DNA of 64,000 nucleotides from Streptomyces sp. CB02009 (GCF_001905825.1 NZ_LIVV01000003.1:141032-205031); one strand, 5' to 3'. Shown: positions 36,701 to 47,900, numbered from the stretch's first letter. The notes: generated by a model not told the origin, from the sequence alone. Made by a program: numbers and translations.

Positions 36701-38970
36701 ACCCGACCTTCCGCGAGCTCCTGGAGCGGGTCCGGGCCACCGACCTGGCCGCCTGGGCGCACCAGGACGTGCCCTTCGACCGGCTCGTGGAGACCCTCAA
36801 CCCCGAGCGCTCCGCGGCCCGCCACCCCCTCTTCCAGGTCATGCTCTCGGTCACGGACGCGGCCGGTCCCGTGCCGCAACTTCCGGGACTGCGGGCCGAG
36901 TCGGAGTTCACGGCGCTCGACATCGCCAAGTTCGACCTCACGTTCACCTTCCACGAGCACCGGACGGCCGACGGCGGCCCGGCCGGCCTGGGCATCACCG
37001 TCGAGTACGCCACCGACCTCTACGAGGCGGCCAGCGTCTCGGCCGTCACCGGGCGGCTGGTCCGGCTCCTCGAAGCGGCGGCCGGCGCACCCGACGTCCC
37101 GATCGGGGACCTCGACGTCCTGGCGGCCGACGAGCGCGCCCAGCTCCTCGACACCTGGCACGGCCCGGCGCAGTCCCGCCCCGCCGCCTCGCTGCCGCAG
37201 CTGTTCGCCGCGCAGGCGGCCCGTACGCCGGACGCCGTCGCCGTCACGTGCGGCGGAGAGCGGCTGACGTACGCCGACCTCGACCGGCGTGCCAACCGGC
37301 TGGCCCACCGGCTGATCGCCGAGGGTGTACGCCCCGGATCGCGGGTGGTCCTCTTCCTGGAACGCTCCCTGGAAGCCGTCGTGGCGATCCTCGCCGTGGT
37401 GAAGGCGGGCGCGGTGTACGTACCGCTCGACACCCGCTACCCGGCGGACCGCATCGAACTGATCGTGCGGATGTCCGGCGGAAGCCTGTTCCTCACCGAC
37501 CGGGACATCGCCGACCTCGAACTCCCGGCGGACGCACAGATCATGACGCTCACTCAGGCGGTGGCGCAGGATCTGCCCGACACCGCCCCCGAGGTCGACG
37601 TCCACCCCGAGCAGCTCGCCTACGCGATGTTCACCTCCGGCTCGACGGGCGTGCCGAAGGGCGTCGCCGTCACCCACCGCAACATCACCGAGCTGGCCGC
37701 CGACACCCGGTTCACCGGCGACGCCCACCGCCGCGTCCTGCTGCACTCGCCGCTCGCCTTCGACGCCACGACGTACGAGCTGTGGGCGCCCCTGCTCTCC
37801 GGCGGCACCCTCGTGGTGGCCCCGCCCGGCCTGCTCGACACGGCGGCGCTCGCCTCGGTCCTGGCGGCGGAGTCGATCACCGGTCTGTGGCTGACGGTGG
37901 GTCTGTTCCGGCTGGTGGCCGAGGAGGACCCGGGTGCGTTCGCGGGGCTGGGGGAGGTGTGGACGGGCGGCGACGTGGTGCCGCCGGAGGCGGTGCGCCG
38001 GGTGATGGACGCCTGCCCGAACCTGACCGTGGTCAACGCGTATGGCCCGACGGAGACGACGACGTTCGCCACCTCCCACGAGATCCACCGGCCGTTCGAC
38101 TACGACGGCGCGCTGCCCATCGGCCGCCCCATCGACAACACCCGCCTGTACGTCCTCGACGAGCACCTCGGTCTGCTGCCCGCCGGCGTCCAGGGCGAGC
38201 TGTACATCGCGGGCACGGGCCTCGCCCAGGGCTACCTCGACCGGCCGGCGCTCACCGCCGAGCGGTTCGTCGCCGACCCGTACGGACCGCCGGGCTCACG
38301 GATGTACCGCACCGGCGACCTGGTGCGCTGGTCGCGGCAGGGCGAGATCGAGTACCTGGGGCGGGCGGACCAGCAGGTGAAGCTGCGCGGCTTCCGCATC
38401 GAGCCCGGGGAGATCGAGTCCGCCCTCGTCGCCCACGACTCCGTGGCCCAGGCCGCCGTGATCGTCCGCGAGGACCGCCCCGGCGACAAGCGGCTCGTCG
38501 CCTACCTCGTCGGCCACGGCGGCACCGCCCCGGACCCCGACGCGCTCCGCGCCCACGCCGACGGACTCCTGCCCGACTACATGGTCCCGTCCGCCTTCGT
38601 GGCCCTGGACGCCCTGCCGCTGACCTCCAACGGCAAGCTGGACCGCCGCGCCCTGCCCGAACCCGCCGCCACGCCCGTCAGCAGCGGACGGCAGCCGCGC
38701 AACCCGCGCGAGGAAGTCCTGTGCGGCCTCTTCGCCGACGTCCTCGGCGTCCCCGCCGTCACCATCGACGACGACTTCTTCCGCCTCGGCGGGCACTCGC
38801 TGCTCGCCACCCGGCTGATCAGCCGGATCCGCACCGCCCTCGGGGCCGAACTCCCGGTCCCCACCCTCTTCGAGAACCCGAACGTGGCCGCCCTGGCCGA
38901 GCGACTCGACCGCGCCGAGACCGCGCGACCCAAGCTGCGGCCGATGCGCCGGATGGGAGCCTCCCAGTGA
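30703..38970 (+). CDS. Nonribosomal peptide synthetase 1, three modules (A-PCP, C-A-PCP, C-A-PCP)
   Basis: This 2755-residue NRPS contains, in order: A1 (about residues 25-535; FDSSTYE at 239), PCP1 (Ser585 in GGHSLLAT), C2 (643-1080; HHIASDG near 770), A2 (about 1100-1595; FDSSTYE near 1301), PCP2 (Ser1646), C3 (1705-2150; HHIASDG near 1832), A3 (2160-2640; FDATTYE near 2354), PCP3 (Ser2699). All carrier serines and condensation histidines are intact. There is no starter C domain, no epimerase and no methyltransferase. Hand alignment gives pocket residues D-S-Y-Y-W-G-A-V-F for A1 and A2 and D-A-Y-W-W-G-A-T-F for A3; the latter resembles valine-type codes. ATG 30703 begins just before A1 (SHQHSVQAP). 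The C-terminus ends in the normal PCP-C linker, directly coupled to NRPS 2. Confidence 0.95.
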   Translation: MSHQHSVQAPAVDIDAYNSTAVRLPEGALHELFAAQAARTPDAVALVCGERELSYRGLESAATALAHRLRDRGVRSGDAVGLFQDRSLDYVVAMLAVLKAGGAYVPLDPRQPEDRRAFILADTGAVLLLTDRDEPELAFAGDLPVLRPAADVTVTERDDLPPLDVAVHPDALAYVMYTSGSSGVPKGVANTHRNVVELALDPWWGAGSGEGAGAGAGAGAGAGAGERHRRVLAYSPLAFDSSTYELWVPLLSGGTAVVLSAPKVDIGELAREIAGQGITAVYFTTALFDAMASEAVESLAGLAEIWTGGDVLSAPALQRVLDSCPDTSVVHAYGPTESTVFCSYQAFEPGERVVERLHLGVPMANTRMYVLDEELRHVLPGTVGELYVAGSHLARGYVGRPALSAERFVADPFGPAGERMYRTGDLARWNEFGEIVFEGRADQQVKLRGFRIELGEIETALLAHESVAQAAVIVREDRPGDKRLVAYVVPALDARVDTEALHGHSADRLAEYMVPSAFVALAELPLTANGKLDRRALPQPVLGGEGDGRAPRNPVEEVLCGLFADALGEPAVSIDDDFFRLGGHSLLATRLVGRVRTALATELSLRDFFLYPTVAGLARLIAAGAGQAPRPALTAAGRSDDDLPLSAAQRRLWFLDQMEGPSATYNIPLAVRLTGAVDPELLRQALGDVMARHEVLRTTYPVHEGEPRQHIADPERITVPLAVATVTDDELPARLAEETAHLFDLATELPLHAVLLDLAPTRSVLVLVVHHIASDGWSHTPLMRDLGAAYTARAQGAAPEWEPLPAQYADYSLWQRELLADHEEAQLAHWREALDRLPTEVTLPTSRPRPVVASYRGATHTVHCPAETHQALSTLAREHGVTLFMVAQAATVALLSRSGAGTDIPLGSLVAGRTDEALEDLVGFFVNTLVLRTDASGDPTFRELLDRVRETDLGAWAHQDLPFDRLVETLNPERSAARHPLFQVMLTLAEAAEATPALPGVRAETSQLSAGIAKFDLTVNFYEHRDRLGHPHGLDIVLEYATDLYDPDTVEAAGERLARVLDAVIADPDVKVADIELLSSAQRHALLADYNDTAARLPEGALHEVFAVQAARTPDAVALVCGEHETTYRDLDRASDAFAARLAAHGVRPGGAVGLFLDRSAEFVVAALAVLKAGGAYVPLDPRQPEERLAFILADTGAPLLVTDRPAQDVGFARDLDTLPAPDLRALLAETDVPAPEPAVHPDQLAYVMYTSGSSGVPKGVANTHRNVVELALDPWWRSGSGSGSGERHRRVLAYSPLAFDSSTYELWVPLLSGGTAVVLSAPKVDIGELARTIVEQQISAVYFTTALFDAMASEAVDSLAGLAEIWTGGDVLSAPALRRVLDSCPDTSVVHAYGPTESTVFCSYQAFGPAERVVERLHLGVPMANTRMYVLDEGLRPVVPGVVGELYVAGSHLARGYVGRPALSAERFVADPFGPAGERMYRTGDLARWNEFGEIVFEGRADQQVKLRGFRIELGEIETALLAHESVAQAAVIVREDRPGDKRLVAYVVPAPGNRVDTDSLRRHAAQRLAEYMVPAAFVELDVLPLTANGKLDRRALPAPRLGTGPGGRQGRTPVEEVLCGLFADALGLPAVSIDDDFFRLGGHSLLGTRLVSRIRHTLGAQVSVRDLFRCPSVAGFAEYLADPGADGQGRRPALVAGERPERVPLSAAQRRLWFLAQMEGASATYNIPLAVRLTGDLDADALRLALSDVVGRHEALRTVFPAEQGTPHQVVVPAAGAQLDLPVIPATRDALPAVLRDLSATTFDLARELPVRADLVRIAEDEHVLLLVTHHIASDGWSNTPLMRDLGAAYTARVEGAAPEWEALPVQYADYALWQQALLAADEERQLDHWRKALDRLPEEVTLPADRARPATASYRGASLTVQCPADLHTALTRLARENGTTLFMVAQAATAVLLSRSGAGADIPLGSPVAGRTDEALEDLVGFFVNTLVLRTDVSGNPTFRELLERVRATDLAAWAHQDVPFDRLVETLNPERSAARHPLFQVMLSVTDAAGPVPQLPGLRAESEFTALDIAKFDLTFTFHEHRTADGGPAGLGITVEYATDLYEAASVSAVTGRLVRLLEAAAGAPDVPIGDLDVLAADERAQLLDTWHGPAQSRPAASLPQLFAAQAARTPDAVAVTCGGERLTYADLDRRANRLAHRLIAEGVRPGSRVVLFLERSLEAVVAILAVVKAGAVYVPLDTRYPADRIELIVRMSGGSLFLTDRDIADLELPADAQIMTLTQAVAQDLPDTAPEVDVHPEQLAYAMFTSGSTGVPKGVAVTHRNITELAADTRFTGDAHRRVLLHSPLAFDATTYELWAPLLSGGTLVVAPPGLLDTAALASVLAAESITGLWLTVGLFRLVAEEDPGAFAGLGEVWTGGDVVPPEAVRRVMDACPNLTVVNAYGPTETTTFATSHEIHRPFDYDGALPIGRPIDNTRLYVLDEHLGLLPAGVQGELYIAGTGLAQGYLDRPALTAERFVADPYGPPGSRMYRTGDLVRWSRQGEIEYLGRADQQVKLRGFRIEPGEIESALVAHDSVAQAAVIVREDRPGDKRLVAYLVGHGGTAPDPDALRAHADGLLPDYMVPSAFVALDALPLTSNGKLDRRALPEPAATPVSSGRQPRNPREEVLCGLFADVLGVPAVTIDDDFFRLGGHSLLATRLISRIRTALGAELPVPTLFENPNVAALAERLDRAETARPKLRPMRRMGASQ
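31335..31376 (+). repeat. Seven-copy tgcggg hexanucleotide array inside A1
   Basis: Seven perfect copies encode the (Gly-Ala) run in GSGEGAGAGAGAGAGAGAGE, a loop between core motifs A3 and A4 of adenylation domain 1. The paralogous position in A2 (34535-34558) has four copies of gttcgg/gttctg encoding (Gly-Ser). Both are multiples of three and may vary in length. Confidence 0.9.
34535..34558 (+). repeat. Four-copy gttcgg-type hexanucleotide array inside A2
   Basis: Four copies (one with a single change, gttctg) encode RSGSGSGSGE at the same loop position as the tgcggg array in A1. This shows that the loop tolerates length and sequence change. Confidence 0.85.
37840..38020 (+). repeat. DNA block shared by A3 and A4 (second copy 41133-41313)
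   Basis: About 180 bp covering the pocket-forming region (TAALASVLAAESITGLWLTV onward to MDACP) are almost identical in the two adenylation domains that lie on either side of the NRPS split, in line with duplication or conversion that keeps the same amino-acid specificity. Confidence 0.8.
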
Positions 38971-41900
38971 TTCCCCTGTCATACGCCCAGCAGCGCCTGT
39001 GGTTCCTCGCCCAGCTCGAGGGCCCGTCGGCGACCTACAACATCCCGCTGGCCCTCCGCCTCACCGGCACCCTCGACACCGAGGCGCTGACCCTGGCCCT
39101 CGGCGACGTGATCGCCCGGCACGAGAGCCTGCGCACCGTCTACCCGGAGCGCGACGGCACGCCGTACCAGGAGATACGCGAGGCCCGGGACGTACGGATC
39201 GACCTGCCCGTCCGCACCGCGACGGAGGAGACCCTCGCGGACGTCCTCGCCGCCGAGTCGGCCCATGTCTTCGACCTGGCCGTCGACCTGCCGGTGGAGG
39301 CGCGACTGATCCGCCTCGTGCAGGAGGCCGGGCAGGGTGACGCGGTCGCCGCCGCGGGTGCCGGTCCCGATGCCGCCGCCGTCGCCGGTGCGGCCGACGC
39401 CGACGAGCACGTCCTGCTCGTCGTCATGCACCACATCGCCTCCGACGGCTGGTCCGTCGCCCCGCTGCTCCGCGACCTCGCCCACGCCTACCGGGCCCGC
39501 GTCGCCGGGCGCGCCCCCGAGCAGGACCCCCTGGAGATCCAGTACGCCGACTACACCCTCTGGCAGCACGAACTGCTCGGCGAGGCCGACGCGGAGGACA
39601 GCGTCATGGCGCGGCAGATCGCCTACTGGCGCGAGCGGCTGGCCGGACTCCCCGCCGAGGCCACCCTCCCGGCGGACCGGCCGCGCCCCGCCGTCGCCTC
39701 CTACCGCGGCGACACCCGCACCCTCCACTGCCCGCCCGCCACCCACGCGGCACTCCTCGACCTGGCGCGGGGGAGCGGCGCCACCCTCTTCATGGCGGCG
39801 CAGGCGGCGCTCGCGACCGTGCTCGCCGCCTCCGGCGCCGGGACCGACGTCCCCGTCGGCTCCCCGGTCGCGGGCCGCACCGACGAGGCGCTCGACGACC
39901 TCGTGGGCTTCTTCGTGAACACCCTGGTGCTGCGCACCGACGTCAGCGGGGACCCGACGTTCCGCGAGCTCCTGGAGCGGGTCCGGGCCACCGACCTGGC
40001 CGCCTGGGCGCACCAGGACCTGCCCTTCGACCGGCTCGTCGAGGCCCTCAACCCCGAGCGGACCGGCGACCGGCACCCCCTCTTCCAGGTGATGCTGACC
40101 CTGGTGCAGGCGGGAGCGGCCGCGTCGGGCACCTCGTCCGCCGGCGCCGACTTCCCAGGCCTCAGGACGCGGGCCGAGTACTCGCCCACCAGCACCGCCA
40201 AGTTCGACCTCACCGTCGGATTCGACGAGCACCTCACCGAGGACGGCCGCCCGGGCGGGCTCGACATCACCGCCGAGTACGCCACCGACCTGTACGACCC
40301 CGAGACCGTCGAGGCGCTGCTCGCCCGGCTCGGCCGGCTGCTCGCCGAGGCCGTCGCCCACCCCGACACGCCCCTGTCCGGGCTCGACCTGCTCGACGCG
40401 GCCGAGCGCACCCTGCTCCTGGACACCTGGACGGGCCGCGCCACGCCCGTACCGGACGCCTCCCTCGCGGCCCTCTTCGCCGAGCAGGCCGCCCGCACCC
40501 CGGACGCGGTGGCCCTCACCCAGGCCGGCCGCAGCTACACGTACGCCGAGGTGGACGCCCTCACCAACCGCTTCGCGCACCGCCTCGGCGCGCTCGGCGT
40601 GGGCCCAGAGACCGTCGTCGCCGTCCTCATGGAACGCTCGGTCGACCTGGTCCTGTCCCTGCTCGCCATCACCAAGGCCGGCGGTGTGTACGCCCCGCTC
40701 AACGCCGTCGACCCGGCCTCCCGGCTCTCCCTCATCCTCGCGGACACCGCCGCCCCCGTCCTGCTCGTCGACCCGGCGCTCGCCGACCACGAGATCCTCA
40801 CCGAGGCGACCGGCGTCCGGATCGTCCTGGTCGACGGGCTCGACCGGGACGCGGAGCTCGCCGCCCACCCGGAGACCGCCCCCGAGGTCGCCACCCACCC
40901 CGACCAGTGGCTGTACGTGATGTTCACCTCGGGCTCGACGGGCGTGCCGAAGGGCGTCGCCGTCACCCACCGCAACGTCGCCGAACTCGCCCTCGACCAC
41001 CGCTGGACCCGGCCCGCCCACGCGCGCGTGCTGTTCCACTCCCCGCACACCTTCGACGCCACGACCTACGAGCTGTGGGCGCCCCTGCTGACGGGCGGCA
41101 GCGTGGCGGTCGCCCCGCCGGGTGTCCTCGACACGGCGGCGCTCGCCTCGGTCCTGGCGGCGGAGTCGATCACCGGTCTGTGGCTGACGGTGGGGCTGTT
41201 CCGGCTGGTGGCCGAGGAGGACCCGGGTGCGTTCGCGGGGCTCGGGGAGGTGTGGACGGGCGGCGACGTGGTGCCGCCGGAGGCGGTGCGCCGGGTGATG
41301 GACGCCTGCCCGCACCTGGCCGTGGTCAACGGCTACGGTCCGACGGAGACGACGACGTTCGCGACCTCCCACCCGGTCCGCAGGCCCTTCGACTACGACG
41401 GCGCGCTGCCCATCGGGCGGCCCCTCGACAACACCCGCCTGTACGTCCTCGACGACCACCTCGGCCTGGTCGCCCCCGGAGTCCCCGGCGAGCTGTACAT
41501 CGCGGGCGCCGGACTCGCCCGCGGCTATCTGGGCCGCCCGGCCCAGACCGCCGAGCGGTTCGTCGCGGACCCGTACGGCTCCGCCGCCGGCTCGCGGATG
41601 TACCGGACCGGCGACCTGGTGCGCTGGTCGCGGGAGGGCGAGATCGAGTACCTGGGGCGTGCGGACCAGCAGGTGAAGCTGCGCGGTTTCCGCATCGAGC
41701 CCGGGGAGATCGAGTCCGCCCTCGTCGCCCACGACTCCGTGGCCCAGGCCGCCGTCATCGTCCGCGAGGACCGGCCGGGGGACAAGCGGCTCGTCGCCTA
41801 TGTCGTCGGCAACGGCGCCAACGGCCACGGCGGTAGCGGCAAGGCCGGCAACGGCGGAAGCGGCGGTAGCGGCCACGTCGGCAACGGCGGCCACGCCGGC

Positions 41901-44900
41901 GACTCCGGTACCGCGAACGGCGACGTCGACACCGCGGCCCTGCGGCGGCACGCCGTCGACGCCCTGCCCGAGTACATGGTGCCGTCCGCCTTCGTCGTCC
42001 TGGACGCCCTGCCGCTGACCGGCAACGGCAAGCTCGACCGCCGCGCCCTGCCGCGGCCCGTGCTCAGCGGAGAGAGCGACGGGCGGGCCCCGCGGAACCC
42101 CGTCGAGGAGGTGCTGTGCGGCCTCTTCGCCGACATCCTCGGCCGGGCCTCCGTCACCGTCGACGACCACTTCCTGCGGCTCGGCGGCCACTCCCTGCTC
42201 GCCACCCGGCTGGTCAGCCGGATCCGCGCCGCCCTCGGCACGCGGATCACCGTGCGCGACATCTTCCAGCACCCCACCGTGGCCCAGCTCGCCGAGCTGG
42301 TCGCGGCGGCGAGCGGAGAGCCGGTCCGCCCCGCACTGACGGTCCAGGACCGCCCCGAACGGGTGCCGCTCTCCTCGGCGCAGCAACGCCTGTGGTTCCT
42401 CGACCAGTTGGAAGGCCCTTCGGCCACCTACAACATCCCGCTGGCCGTGCGGCTCACGGGCAGCCTCGACACCGACGCCCTGCGTCTCGCCCTCAACGAC
42501 GTCGTCGTACGCCACGAATCCCTGCGGACCGTCTTCCGGACCGCCGACGGCGAAGCCCATCAGCACATCCTCGCCGCCGACGGGATCGACGTCCCCCTGG
42601 CGACGGCGCGGGCGACGGAGGAGGACCTCCCGGAGCTGCTCGCCGACGAGAGCGCCAAGGTCTTCGACCTCACCAGCGAACTGCCCATCCGAGCAGCTCT
42701 GTTCACGCTGGGGGACGCGGAGCACGTCCTCATGGTCGTCACCCACCACATCGCCTCCGACGGCTGGTCGAACGCCCCCTTCTTCGCCGACCTCGGCCGC
42801 GCCTACGAGGCCCGCGGCGCGGGCGCCGCGCCCGACTGGGCGCCGCTCCCGGTCCAGTACGCCGACTACACGCTGTGGCAGCGTGATCTGCTCGGCGCCG
42901 AACAGATTCCCCAACTCGATCACTGGCGCCAGGCGTTGGCGGGCCTCCCCGAGGAGGCCACCTTGCCGGCGGACCGGCCGCGGCCGGCTGTCGCCTCCTA
43001 CCAGGGCGCCACCCTCACCGTGTCCTGCCCCGCCCCGGTCCACCGGGCGCTGACCGGGCTCGCACGGGAGACCGGCACCACCGCGTTCATGGTGGCCCAG
43101 GCCGCCGTGGCCACCGTGCTCTCGCGGTGCGGTGCCGGCACAGATGTCCCGATCGGTTCGCCGGTCGCGGGGCGGACGGATCAGGCTCTCGATGATCTCG
43201 TGGGCTTTTTCGTCAATACGTTGGTTCTGCGTACGGATGTGGGTGGTGATCCCACCTTCCGTGAGGTGTTGGGCCGGGTGCGGGAAACGGATCTTTCCGC
43301 GTGGGCTCATCAGGACCTTCCGTTCGACCGGCTCGTCGAGGTGCTCAATCCGGAGCGTTCGGCGTCTCGGCATCCGTTGTTCCAGGTGATGCTCACCGTG
43401 GGTGACACGGCGGTGGGCGCACCTGGACTCGGTGATCTGCAGGCGGAGTTCGTTGCTCCGGAGTTGCGGATCGCCAAGTTCGATCTGACGTTCGCGTTCG
43501 GTGAGCGGCGTGCGGCCGACGGGAGTCCGGACGGGCTCGACATCACCGTCGAGTACGCCACCGACCTCTACGAGCGCTCCACGGCCGAGGCCGTCGCGCA
43601 CCGCCTCACCCGCCTCCTGACCGACGCGGCGACCGACCCCGACCGGCCGGTCTCCCGGCTGGCGCTGCTCAGCGAGGAGGAGGACCGGCGGCTGACCGAC
43701 TGGTCGGGACCGGCCACCGACGCGCCCCGCCTGGGCCTTGACGGTCTGTTCGCGGGTCAGGCGGCGCGGTCGCCCGAGGCGACGGCCCTGGTCTTCGAGG
43801 ACCAGGTGGTGTCGTACGGGGAGTTGGACGTCTGGTCGAACCGGCTGGCCCGTCACCTGACGGGCCGGGGTGTGCGTCCCGGTGACCTGGTGGCTGTGCA
43901 TGTGGAGCGTTCGCCGCAGATGGTGGCCGCGCTGCTGGCGGTACTGAAGGCGGGCGCCGGGTACACGATGCTGGACCCGCTGTTCCCCGTCGAGCGGCTG
44001 AACGGTGTCCTCAAGCAGGTGGCGCCGGCCGCTCTCGTCACCCAGTCGCACCTGTCGACGCTGTCCACGGAGGCGGTGGTCGTCGATCTGACGGCCGAGA
44101 TCGCCGAGGTGAGCGGGCTGTCGGGCGCGGCGGTGGAGACGGGCGGGTCGCCGGAGTCGGTGGCGTGTGTGATGTTCACGTCGGGTTCGACGGGTCTGCC
44201 GAAGGGCGTGATGGCTTCACATCGTGCGCTGGCCGCGACGTTCGTCGGTCCGGACTACCTGGCCTTCGGTCCGGAGCAGACGTTCCTTCAGTGCTCGCCG
44301 GTGTCGTGGGACGCCTTCGCGCTGGAGGTCTTCGGTCCGCTGCTGCACGGCGGTGTGTGCGTCCTCCAGCCCGGCCAGCACACCGACCCGTTCCTGATCG
44401 CGGAACTGGTGGAACAGCACCAGGTCACCACGCTCCAGATGTCCGCGAGCCTCTTCAACCACATGCTCGACGAGTACCCGGCGGTCTTCAGGGGGATCCG
44501 CGAGGCCATGACGGCGGGCGAGGCCGCCTCACCCGCGCACGTCACCCGCGCGCTCACCGACCACCCGCAGCTGCATCTCCTGAACGGGTACGGTCCGGCG
44601 GAGAGCATGGGGTTCACGACGGTGTTCGTGATCGAGCCGGGGGTGGCCGCGGGTGCGGCGAGCATTCCGGTGGGTGGTCCGCTGTCCGGCAAGCACGCCT
44701 ATGTCCTGGACGTGAACCTGGAGCTGGTCGCTCCCGGCGTACCGGGGGAGTTGTACGTCGCCGGGCACGGTCTCGCCCACGGTTACATCGGCCAGTCGGC
44801 GCTGACGGCGGACCGTTTCGTCGCCAATCCCTACGGTCCCGCCGGGGCGCGGATGTATCGGACGGGCGACCTGGCCCGGTGGAACAAGCAGGGTGCTCTG

Positions 44901-47900
44901 GAGTACCTGGGCCGTGGCGACGAGCAGATCAAGCTGCGCGGCTTCCGTATCGAGCCTGGCGAGATCGAAGCCGCCCTGATGGCCCATGGTTCGGTTGTGC
45001 AGGCCGCGGCGGTGGTGCGGGAGGACCGGCCCGGGGACAAGCGTCTGGTCGCGTACGTGGTCGGCGAGGCGGCGCCGGAGGAACTGCGCCGGCACGTCGC
45101 CGCCCGTCTGCCCGAGCACCTCGTACCCTCGGCCTTCGTCGTCCTGGACGCCCTGCCCCGTACCGTCAACGGCAAGCTCGACCGCCGGGCCCTCCCGGCT
45201 CCCGACGACGCCACCGCCTCCGAGGGCGGGCGAGCGCCCCGCAACCCGGCCGAGGAGATCCTCTGCGGGCTGTTCGCCGACAACCTCGGACTCGAATCCG
45301 TCAGCATCGACGACAACTTCTTCCACCGCGGCGGCCACTCCCTCCGCGCCACCAAGCTCACCTCCAGGATCCGCGACGCCTTCGGTGTGCGGCTCGGCGT
45401 GCGGGAGATCTTCCAGCACCCGACCGTCGCGAGGCTCGCCGAGCTGATCGCGGTGAGCGGCGGCGCCGAGGAGGAGCGCCCCGCGCTGGTGGCGGGGGAG
45501 CGGCCCGAGCGGCTCCCGCTGTCCTCCGCCCAGCAACGGCTGTGGTTCCTCGACCAGTTGGAAGGGCCCTCGCCCACGTACAACATTCCACTGGCCGTAC
45601 GGCTCACCGGCGGCATCGACGTCGAGGCCCTGCGTCTCGCGCTCGTCGACGTCGTCGCGCGCCATGAATCCCTTCGGACCTCCTTCCCCTCCGAGGGTGG
45701 CTCGCCGCACCAGGCGATCCGCTCTCTCGCGGCGACCGACCTCGCGCTCCCGGTGACCCCGGTGACGGAGGAGTCGCTGCCCCAGGTGCTGGCCGGACTG
45801 TCCGGCACCACGTTCGACCTCTCCACGGATCTGCCCATCCGCGCGGACCTGCTGGAGCTGTCCCCCGGGAAGCACGTGCTTCTGGTGGTGATGCACCACA
45901 TCGCCTCCGACGGCTGGTCGAACGGCCCGCTCCTGCGGGACCTCGCCACGGCGTACACGGCCCGCGGCGCGGGAGTAGCGCCCGACTGGGCGCCGCTCCC
46001 GGTCCAGTACGCCGACTACACCCTGTGGCAGCGGAGTCTCCTCGCCATCGATGAGGAGCGCCAAGTCGCCTTCTGGCGGCAGCAGTTGGCCGAGCTGCCC
46101 GAGGAGGCGACACTGCCCGCGGACCGGCCCCGGCCGGCCGTCGCCTCCTATCGCGGGGCCACCCACAAGGTGACCGCCCCCGCCCACACGCACGCTGCCC
46201 TGACCGGGCTGGCGCGCGAGACCGGAACCACCCTGTTCATGGTCGCTCAGGCCGCTGTCGCCACCCTCCTGTCACGGTGCGGTGCCGGCAGTGACGTCCC
46301 GATCGGTTCGCCGGTCGCGGGGCGGACGGATCAGGCTCTCGATGATCTCGTGGGCTTTTTCGTCAATACGTTGGTTCTGCGTACGGATGTGGGTGGTGAT
46401 CCCACCTTCCGTGAGGTGTTGGGCCGGGTGCGGGAAACGGATCTTTCCGCGTGGGCTCATCAGGACCTTCCGTTCGACCGGCTCGTCGAGGTGCTCAATC
46501 CGGAGCGTTCGGCGTCTCGGCATCCGTTGTTCCAGGTGATGCTCACCGTGGGTGACACGGCGGTGGGCGCACCTGGACTCGGTGATCTGCAGGCGGAGTT
46601 CGTTGCTCCGGAGTTGCGGATCGCCAAGTTCGATCTGACGTTCGCGTTCGGTGAGCGGCGTGCGGCAGACGGGAGTCCGGACGGGCTCGACATCATCGTC
46701 GAGTACGCCACCGACCTCTACGGCCCCGAAACGATCACGCGTCTGCTCGACCGCATGCTGCTGCTCCTGGAGTCCGCCGCCACCGAACCCGACGCCCGCG
46801 TCGGCGCGATGGAGCTCCTCCAGGAGGACGAGCGGCAGCAGCTCACCGCGTGGGCCGGCGCACGGACCGACGGTCCGGAACTCGGCCTTGACGGTCTGTT
46901 CGCGGGTCAGGCGGCGCGGTCGCCCGAGGCGACGGCCCTGGTCTTCGAGGACCAGGTGGTGTCGTACGGGGAGCTGGACGTCTGGTCGAACCGGCTGGCC
47001 CGTCACCTGACGGGCCGGGGTGTGCGTCCCGGTGACCTGGTGGCTGTGCATGTGGAGCGTTCGCCGCAGATGGTGGCCGCGCTGCTGGCGGTACTGAAGG
47101 CGGGCGCCGGGTACACGATGCTCGACCCGCTGTTCCCCGTCGAGCGGTTGAACGGGGTGGTGGAGCAGGTCGCTCCCGCCGCCCTCGTCACCCAGTCGCA
47201 CCTGCCACAGCTCGCCACGGAGGCGGCGGTCGTCGACCTCACGACCGAGGTCACCGAGGTCAGCGGGCTCTCCGGAGCCGCCGTGGAGACGGGCGGATCT
47301 CCTGAATCCGTCGCGTGTGTGATGTTCACGTCGGGTTCGACGGGTCTGCCGAAGGGCGTGATGGCCTCGCACCGTGCGCTGGCCGCGACGTTCGTCGGCC
47401 CGGACTACCTGGCCTTCGGTCCGGAGCAGACGTTCCTGCAGTGCTCGCCGGTGTCGTGGGACGCCTTCGCGCTCGAAGTCTTCGGCCCGCTGCTGCACGG
47501 CGGTGTGTGCGTCCTCCAGCCCGGCCAGCACACCGACCCCCATCTGATCGCCGAACTGGTCGAGCGGCACCAGGTCACCTCCCTGCAGATGTCGGCGAGC
47601 CTCTTCAACCACATGCTCGACGACCACCCCCAGACCTTCTCCCACGTCAAGGAGGCCATGACCGCCGGTGAAGCGGCGTCCCCGACCCACACGGCCAGGG
47701 CTCTGGCCGACCACCCGGAGCTGCACCTGCTCAACGGTTACGGTCCGGCGGAGAGCATGGGGTTCACGACGGTGTTCGTGATCGAGCCGGGGGTGGCCGC
47801 GGGTGCGGCGAGCATTCCGGTGGGTGGTCCGCTGGCCGGCAAGCACGCCTATGTCCTGGACGCGAACCTGGAGCTGGTCGCTCCCGGCGTACCGGGGGAG

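Noticed and set aside
38979..44051. Very long minus-strand frames antisense to both NRPS genes
   Set aside because: They are codon-phase shadows of the repetitive NRPS coding strand (Gly/Val/Asp/Arg-rich, no domain).
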